Assembly: GCA_900543605.1 (NCBI GenBank)
Contig: UQSK01000015.1
Span: 1-35,941, forward strand
Reading direction: 5' to 3'
DNA: 35,941 nt
DNA from: an uncultured Collinsella sp.
GTDB taxonomy: Bacteria > Actinomycetota > Coriobacteriia > Coriobacteriales > Coriobacteriaceae
Positions 31,319 to 35,941 of the stretch are shown in pieces; within the stretch, counting starts at the first letter, position 1, and the number at the start of each line of letters is the position of its first letter. The notes below the pieces were generated by a model, which did no database searches, had not been told where the DNA came from, and saw only the letters and a program-made list of their open reading frames with translations. The position numbers and the translations under genes are program-made.

Positions 31319-31374
31319 TTACGTTATAGATAGCTATATTATCCCTTCCTATAATATAGCTATCTATAACGTAA
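31319..31374. repeat. 24-bp perfect inverted repeat upstream of the DUF234 ATPase
   Basis: Arms 31319-31342 and 31351-31374 are perfectly complementary over 24 bases, with an 8-base spacer (CCCTTCCT). The outer part is TTACGTTATAGATAGC. The arms are very AT-rich, unlike the surrounding DNA, and contain the hexamer TATAAT at 31350-31355. The inner end lies 16 bases from the ATPase start codon. It may be an operator overlapping the promoter, a recombination site or the end of a mobile unit. Confidence 0.93.
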
Positions 31375-31420
31375 TTCGACAAACGGCGCACGCAAAAGAG
31401 GCGGTACACCACCGCACGTG

Positions 31421-31542
31421 GACCGTTCCGGAAAATGTATCCCGTTCTGGAGCCTGGTTCCGGGATACAGCTTCCGGTTGAGGACCGATCCGGAAAGCAC
31501 GACCCGTTCTGAGGCTTGAATCCGGGACGCAGTTTCCGCTCC
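31421..31542. repeat. 60-bp direct repeat, two copies
   Basis: Units 31421-31480 and 31483-31542 match at 42 of 60 positions without gaps. Conserved blocks are GACCG-TCCGGAAA, CCCGTTCTG, TCCGGGA and CAG-TTTCCG. Each unit also contains short palindromes (TTCCGG...). The period of 62 is not a multiple of 3, so a repeated protein motif is unlikely. It lies between the ATPase inverted repeat and the xdhD terminator, and no gene is seen there. Confidence 0.8.
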
Positions 31543-31578
31543 AAACAAAAGGCCCCGGCTCGCGATGGAGCTGGGGCC
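31543..31578 (-). terminator. Rho-independent terminator after the xdhD operon
   Basis: On the minus strand GGCCCC pairs with GGGGCC (31573-31578 with 31551-31556), extended by GCTC/GAGC, and is followed by TTTTGTTT. It lies about 70 bases beyond the xdhD stop codon. Confidence 0.85.
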
Positions 31579-31647
31579 AAAGACGCAGCATATACAGTTG
31601 ATGTTGAGCGCGAACAGCTCGTCAGCAATGACCGTCCGCGCCCTACC

Positions 31648-34425
31648 CTACCCGCGGTTGCGGACGCGGCTGTAGGGCGTATCCACCATGGGCAGATCTG
31701 GACGCAGCTTGCCGTCGAATGCGCGATAGGCGTTCTGTACGGCGGGCGCCGTGGGGATCGTTGCGATCTCGCCGATGCCCTTGCCGCCGTATGCCACGGG
31801 CAGCAGCTCGTTCTTCTCCACGTAAATGGCGTGGATATCCGGAATCTCGGGCGCACGGAACAACCCGAGCGTACCGTACCTTGCCTGGGGTACGCAGTCC
31901 TTGAGCGGCCAGTCCTCAGTAAGCGCATAGCCCATACCCATGAGCACGCCGCCTTCGATCTGACCCTGGATGGAGATGGGATTGACCACCTTGCCGGAAT
32001 CGTGCGCGGCATAGACCTCGCTCACGCGGCCGTCATCATCCAAAATGACCACATGCGTGGCAAAGCCGTAGCAGATGTGACTCTTGGGGTTGGGAACGTC
32101 GGCGCCCAGCTTGTCGGTCGGCTCCAGGTACACGTAGCCAAACTCGCATCCCTCGAGCGCCTTGATGGTTGCCGCGGGATTCTGAGGATGCATACCCTGG
32201 CCGGCGACGAGCTCCTGCGTTCGCAGCTGATAGGCGTGGCCGTCGTCGTACTCGATCTTGACGCCGTCGCCATGCGCGCTCACGGGAGCATCGGGCGCGG
32301 GCTTGCCGGCCTCGATGTCAAGCATGGCATCGCGCAGCAGGAAGGCGGCGCCGCGCACGGCCTCGCCGGTCACGACCGTCTGACGCGAACCAGACGTGGT
32401 GCCGGAGTCGGGAGCGTTCTCAGTGGAGCACTCGCCGTTGGCGATGCAGCGAAGCGGCAGGCCGCATGCCTCGGCAACGTCCTGCAAAAAGACGGTGTTG
32501 CAGCCCTGGCCGATGTCGGACGTGGCGGCGTAGACCACGGCGCGGCCATCCTCGATGCGAATCTTGCAGCGGCCGGCATCGGGCAGGCCAACACCCACGC
32601 CAGCGTTCTTCATGGCGCAGGCAATGCCGGCGTGTCCGGGATGCGCATAGTAGGCATCCTTGACCTCGAGCAGTGTCTCCTTAAGCGCCGTGGAACAGTC
32701 GGCAATTTGGCCGTTGGGCAAAACCTCGCCCGGCTCGATAGCGTTTCGGTAACGAATCTCCCACGGATCCAGGCCGACCTTTTCTGCCAGCAGGTCGATC
32801 AGGCTCTCGAGCGCAAACTCGGACTGGCAAACGCCAAAGCCTCGGTACGCGCCGGCGGGCGGGTTGTTGGTGTAGTAGCCAAAACCGCGAATGTCGGTGT
32901 TCTGGTACTTGTAGGGGCCGACGGCATGCGTGCAGGCGCGCTCGAGCACCGGGCCGCACAGCGACGCGTAGGCGCCGGTATCGAAGTTGATCTCGCAGTC
33001 CAGACCGGTAAAGTTGCCCTCGGCGTCGCAGCCCAGCGTAAAGGTACCGTCCATGGCATGGCGCTTGGGATGGAAAGCGAGCGACTCGGCACGCGTGAGC
33101 TTGCACTTCACAGGACGCTGAAACTTATATGCGGCGAGCGCGGCCAGATGCTGGATGGACACGTCCTCCTTACCGCCAAAGCCGCCGCCCACGAGCATGG
33201 TCTCGACGACCACGCGCTCGGGCTCGTTGTCCCAGCCAAACATGTGGGCACACTCTTTGCGCGTGTCGTAGGCACCCTGGTCGGTCGACTGCACCTTGAC
33301 GCCGTTCTTGTACGGGAAGGCAACGGCGCACTCGGGCTCCAAGAAGGCATGCTCGGTAAAGGGCGTGGTAAAGCGCTGCGTCACGGTAAACGCGCTCTCT
33401 GCCAGCGCCTTGGCGGCGTCGCCGCGCGTCACGTGACGGCTCTGGCACACGTTGTCCTTGAGCTCCACCGTGTTGCCGAAGGCAAAGAAGCTGTCATGCA
33501 GGCGCGGGGCATCGGCGGCCCTGGCCTCGACAATGTTGCGCACGGGCTCCAGCGGCTCGTAATCGATCTTTACGAGCTTCTTGGCCTTCTCGAGCGTCGC
33601 CTCGTCCTCGGCGACCACCAGCACGATGGCATCGCCCACGCAGCGGGTGATATCGCCCTGAGCGATCATGACGTCCCAGTCCTGGATAAGGTGGCCGACC
33701 TGGTTGACCGGCACGTCCTCGGCGCGCAGGATGCCCACCACACCGGGCAGGGCCTCGGCCTTGGAGGTGTCGATGGAGAGCACGCGGGCGCGCGGATACT
33801 TGGAGCGCACGGCGCTGGCATAGGTCAGGCCCGGCTGATCGAGCTCGTCGATGTCGTCGGGATACTTGCCCTCGCCGAGCACCTTCTTGCGCACGTCAAT
33901 ACGGAAGGCGCGCTTGCCCACGCCGTAGTCATCGCCGCGCTCCAGGTCCTCGTCGATCTGCTTTTCGCCGCGGAGCACCGCAGCGGCCAGCGAGATGCCC
34001 TCGATAATCTTTTTGTAGCCGGTGCAGCGACAGACGTTACCGCGAATGGCGTACTTGATCTGCTCCTCAGTGGGCTCGGGGTCCTCGGCGATGAGCGCCG
34101 CACCCGCCATGACCATGCCGGGAATGCAAAAACCGCACTGCACGGCGCCCACGGCGCCAAAGGCGTACACAAAGGCCTCGCGCACGTCCTCGGGCAGGCC
34201 CTCGACGGTCACGATGTTGCGGCCGGCGGCAAGAGCGGTGGTCAGCACGCACGCCTTGACGGCCGCACCGTCCACATGGATGGTGCAGGTGCCGCAGGCG
34301 CCCTCGGAGCAGCCGTCCTTGGCGGAGTGAATGTGCAGGTCGTCGCGCAGATAGCGCAGCAGTGGCTTGTTCTGAGTCGTCGTGCACTCGACGCCGTTAA
34401 CGGTAAAAGTGAATTCCTGTGCCAT
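31648..34425 (-). CDS. xdhD: Selenium-dependent xanthine dehydrogenase-type molybdenum hydroxylase
   Basis: This 925-aa enzyme should hydroxylate xanthine or hypoxanthine (or a related purine) at a Mo site bearing labile selenium; there is no in-frame UGA. The N-terminal domain has two [2Fe-2S] clusters: C39, C44, C47 and C59, then C97, C100, C132 and C134. The Mo-cofactor domains follow, with GGGFGGKED, AYRGFGVCQSE and the catalytic-Glu region GGKGIGEIATIPTAP near the C-terminus. As in E. coli XdhD, the Fe-S and Mo parts are fused and no FAD domain is present. The start is ATG 34425, with GAAGGGAA upstream. It lies 12 bases after a polyferredoxin gene and downstream of ygfK. Substrate is inferred from context. 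Confidence 0.92.
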   Translation of the reverse strand: MAQEFTFTVNGVECTTTQNKPLLRYLRDDLHIHSAKDGCSEGACGTCTIHVDGAAVKACVLTTALAAGRNIVTVEGLPEDVREAFVYAFGAVGAVQCGFCIPGMVMAGAALIAEDPEPTEEQIKYAIRGNVCRCTGYKKIIEGISLAAAVLRGEKQIDEDLERGDDYGVGKRAFRIDVRKKVLGEGKYPDDIDELDQPGLTYASAVRSKYPRARVLSIDTSKAEALPGVVGILRAEDVPVNQVGHLIQDWDVMIAQGDITRCVGDAIVLVVAEDEATLEKAKKLVKIDYEPLEPVRNIVEARAADAPRLHDSFFAFGNTVELKDNVCQSRHVTRGDAAKALAESAFTVTQRFTTPFTEHAFLEPECAVAFPYKNGVKVQSTDQGAYDTRKECAHMFGWDNEPERVVVETMLVGGGFGGKEDVSIQHLAALAAYKFQRPVKCKLTRAESLAFHPKRHAMDGTFTLGCDAEGNFTGLDCEINFDTGAYASLCGPVLERACTHAVGPYKYQNTDIRGFGYYTNNPPAGAYRGFGVCQSEFALESLIDLLAEKVGLDPWEIRYRNAIEPGEVLPNGQIADCSTALKETLLEVKDAYYAHPGHAGIACAMKNAGVGVGLPDAGRCKIRIEDGRAVVYAATSDIGQGCNTVFLQDVAEACGLPLRCIANGECSTENAPDSGTTSGSRQTVVTGEAVRGAAFLLRDAMLDIEAGKPAPDAPVSAHGDGVKIEYDDGHAYQLRTQELVAGQGMHPQNPAATIKALEGCEFGYVYLEPTDKLGADVPNPKSHICYGFATHVVILDDDGRVSEVYAAHDSGKVVNPISIQGQIEGGVLMGMGYALTEDWPLKDCVPQARYGTLGLFRAPEIPDIHAIYVEKNELLPVAYGGKGIGEIATIPTAPAVQNAYRAFDGKLRPDLPMVDTPYSRVRNRG

Positions 34426-34437
34426 GGTGATTCCCTT

Positions 34438-34917
34438 CTACACGCCGGCGGCGATGCCGGTGCGGTCGTGGATGGCGCCATGCGGGCAGACGACGGCGCA
34501 CATGCCGCACGACAGGCAATCCGCACCGTCGATATGGGCGCAGTTGTCCTCGATGCGGATAGCGCCGGCAGGGCACTTTTTGGCGCACATGCCGCAACCG
34601 ATGCAGCTCGTATCGCAAATCTTACGGGCGATGGCGCCCTTATCGGTGTTGTTGCAGCGCACCAGGATATTCTGGTAGCCGGGAACGAAGGCAATCACGC
34701 GCTGCGGGCACGCCATGCCGCACAGGCCACAGCTCGTGCACTTTGAGCGATCCACGCGGGCGATGCCATCGACCAGCGCAATGGCACCGTGGGGGCAGGC
34801 CGTGACGCAGGCGCCACAGCCAATGCAGCCTTCGCTGCAGCGGGCGTCGCCGCCTGCGGAGGCGCAACCGCTTCCGCAGGCAACATAGGCCACGTTATGT
34901 TGAATGGATTTGGCCAT
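34438..34917 (-). CDS. Polyferredoxin with four [4Fe-4S] motifs
   Basis: This 159-aa electron-transfer protein has four full CxxCxxCxxxCP motifs: CIGCGACVTACP (about 31-42), CTSCGLCGMACP (about 60-71), CIGCGMCAKKCP (about 104-115) and CLSCGMCAVVCP (about 133-144). Extra Cys residues near the N-terminus (CGSGC, C27) could serve another site. The arrangement recalls the C-terminal domain of RnfB. There is no membrane segment. It lies between ygfK and xdhD with gaps of 11 and 12 bases, so it probably carries electrons between XdhD and YgfK. Confidence 0.9.
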   Translation of the reverse strand: MAKSIQHNVAYVACGSGCASAGGDARCSEGCIGCGACVTACPHGAIALVDGIARVDRSKCTSCGLCGMACPQRVIAFVPGYQNILVRCNNTDKGAIARKICDTSCIGCGMCAKKCPAGAIRIEDNCAHIDGADCLSCGMCAVVCPHGAIHDRTGIAAGV

Positions 34918-34928
34918 AAGAGACTCGC

Positions 34929-35941
34929 CTATTTCTTAAGAAGGTACGAATAGTTGTCGCGCACAGCCCTGATGGTCAGGCGGACGGCCTCGGGAAGACC
35001 GGTGTTGACGGAATCGACCGAGACGGTGCGGACCGTGCCGGCGACGCGAACCTTAAAGTGGTCCTCGTCCACGGCCAGGAAGCCCTCGTTCTCGGAGTTC
35101 TCCATGTCCTCCTCGCTCCAGAACAGGGTGAGCTTGTCCTTGTAGGGACGACCCTCCTGGTAAGGGCAGAACACGGCGCAGTTGCCGCACTCGTTGCACA
35201 TGCCGTCGACATGGACGACCTGATGCTTGGCCAGGCCCGGCACCTTAATTGCCACGTTGGCGCGGTTGGGGCACACGTCGCAGCAGACCTCGCACACCGA
35301 GCCGCAGCCCAGGCAGCGGGTCTTGGTGCAGTTGCGCTTGTCGCGGCACAGCGACCCCTTGCGCTCGTAGCAGGTGTCCTCGCGGCCGGCCTGCTCGTTG
35401 CAGTCGGCGTACTTGTTAAAGTCCACACCGGCGATGGCACGGGCGACCTCGGCGGCATCGGCGATAGCCTCGACCACGGTGGCAGGACCGCGACGGCAGT
35501 CGCCGGCAGCCCAAACGCCCTCGACGCCGGTGGAGGTGGCGGCAAGACGGCCGCGACGGTCGTGCTCGACGCCCGCGGCATCGTACAGGCTGGCATCGAT
35601 GCCCTCGCCCACGGCGCAGATCACCGTGGTGGCGGAAAGCTCGACGGTCTCGCCCGTGGCGACGGGGCTGCGACGGCCGCTTGCATCCGGCTCGCCGAGC
35701 TCCATGACGTCGCAGGTCAGCACGGAGCCGTTGAGTGCCTTGGGCGCCAGCAGCTCGCAGAGCTCAACGCCGTCGGCAAGAGCAAGATCAAGCTCTTCCT
35801 CGTCAGCGGGCATCTGCTTCTTGGTGCGGCGGTAGACCAGGCGCACGTTCTTCACGCCGGCCAGGCGCTTGGCCACGCGGGCCGCGTCCATGGCGGTGTT
35901 GCCGGCGCCAATGACCACGACGTCCTCGCCCAGCTCGAGTT
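34929..35941 (-). CDS. ygfK: YgfK-type flavoprotein (putative selenate reductase subunit), C-terminal part
   Basis: The frame is open to the right edge, so only the last 337 residues are seen; YgfK proteins are usually about 1,000 aa. The visible part starts with a dinucleotide-binding motif, VVIGAGNTAMDAARVAKR. It then has the FAD-closing motif GVEGVWAAGDCRRGPATVVE, and two [4Fe-4S] clusters: CLGCGSVCEVCCDVCP and CNECGNCAVFCPY. This layout resembles the GltD-like flavoprotein plus ferredoxin module of YgfK. Annotation as a selenate reductase comes from E. coli; a role in purine/uric acid breakdown is now more often inferred. It heads the ygfK-ferredoxin-xdhD operon. Confidence 0.88.
   Translation of the reverse strand, partial: LELGEDVVVIGAGNTAMDAARVAKRLAGVKNVRLVYRRTKKQMPADEEELDLALADGVELCELLAPKALNGSVLTCDVMELGEPDASGRRSPVATGETVELSATTVICAVGEGIDASLYDAAGVEHDRRGRLAATSTGVEGVWAAGDCRRGPATVVEAIADAAEVARAIAGVDFNKYADCNEQAGREDTCYERKGSLCRDKRNCTKTRCLGCGSVCEVCCDVCPNRANVAIKVPGLAKHQVVHVDGMCNECGNCAVFCPYQEGRPYKDKLTLFWSEEDMENSENEGFLAVDEDHFKVRVAGTVRTVSVDSVNTGLPEAVRLTIRAVRDNYSYLLKK

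Noticed and set aside
31648..34425. Selenocysteine codon in xdhD
   Set aside because: No in-frame UGA is present. Selenium in this family is a labile ligand of the Mo site, not selenocysteine.
31516..34746. Very long open frame (over 1,000 codons) on the plus strand
   Set aside because: It is antisense to xdhD, which has full domain signatures and a ribosome site. Long antisense frames are expected in DNA with strong third-position G/C bias.

Overview
The window looks like chromosomal DNA of a high-GC Gram-positive gut anaerobe of the Coriobacteriia, most likely Collinsella. This rests on strongly G/C-biased third codon positions, the zinc-ribbon form of S14, GTG/TTG starts behind strong Shine-Dalgarno sites, and the gene content. 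The genus is a recognition-based inference and was not tested by search. Bases 1-29 are a Nextera transposase adapter, so the left edge is a library/contig end and not genomic sequence.

Layout. (1) 30-5500: the N-terminal part of a U32-family protein (minus) diverges from a class A penicillin-binding protein (plus). Then come argR, a family-2-like glycosyltransferase and truA, all minus. (2) 5519-15368: a long minus-strand ribosomal block in spc/alpha order, transcribed rplE, rpsZ, rpsH, rplF, rplR, rpsE, rpmD, rplO, secY, adk, map, infA, rpmJ, rpsM, rpsK, rpsD, rpoA, rplQ. The block stops abruptly upstream of rplE, where rplX/rplN would normally lie. A 311-bp gap with a candidate promoter and a 67-bp palindromic repeat is found there instead. 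(3) 15680-24696 plus 31648-35941: a selenium-dependent molybdenum hydroxylase / purine catabolism locus equivalent to the E. coli ygeW-ygeX-ygeY-hyuA-yqeB-yqeC-mocA-ygfK-xdhD cluster. It encodes an XdhC-like protein, YqeB, YqeC, dihydropyrimidinase, a MocA-like cytidylyltransferase, the YgeW carbamoyltransferase, YgeY hydrolase, YgeX diaminopropionate ammonia-lyase, a divergent YheO/DauR-type regulator, and then XdhD, a four-cluster ferredoxin and the C-terminal part of YgfK, which is cut by the right edge. (4) 25750-31600: an accessory block that splits the purine locus. It contains a Pro/Ala-rich single-TM protein, a small orphan ORF, a DEDDh exonuclease and two ATPases with nuclease-like C-termini. 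Each ATPase is preceded by its own repeat structure: a 23-bp tandem iteron array and a 24-bp perfect inverted repeat.

How the genes work together (known families plus inference). XdhC, YqeB, YqeC and MocA-like proteins should mature the Mo/Se cofactor for XdhD, which hydroxylates purines. Electrons probably pass through the ferredoxin to the YgfK flavoprotein. HyuA, YgeW, YgeY and YgeX would open and dismantle the ring-derived intermediates to ammonia, carbamoyl phosphate and small acids. The regulator reads outward from the ygeX promoter region, where there is a 16-bp near-perfect inverted repeat.

The most unusual DNA is non-coding: two copies of a 67-bp hairpin element with compensatory changes, a 131-bp near-palindrome that contains the map stop codon, the iteron array, the AT-rich 24-bp inverted repeat, and a 60-bp direct repeat. 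No tRNA, rRNA, CRISPR array, transposase or prophage gene was seen.
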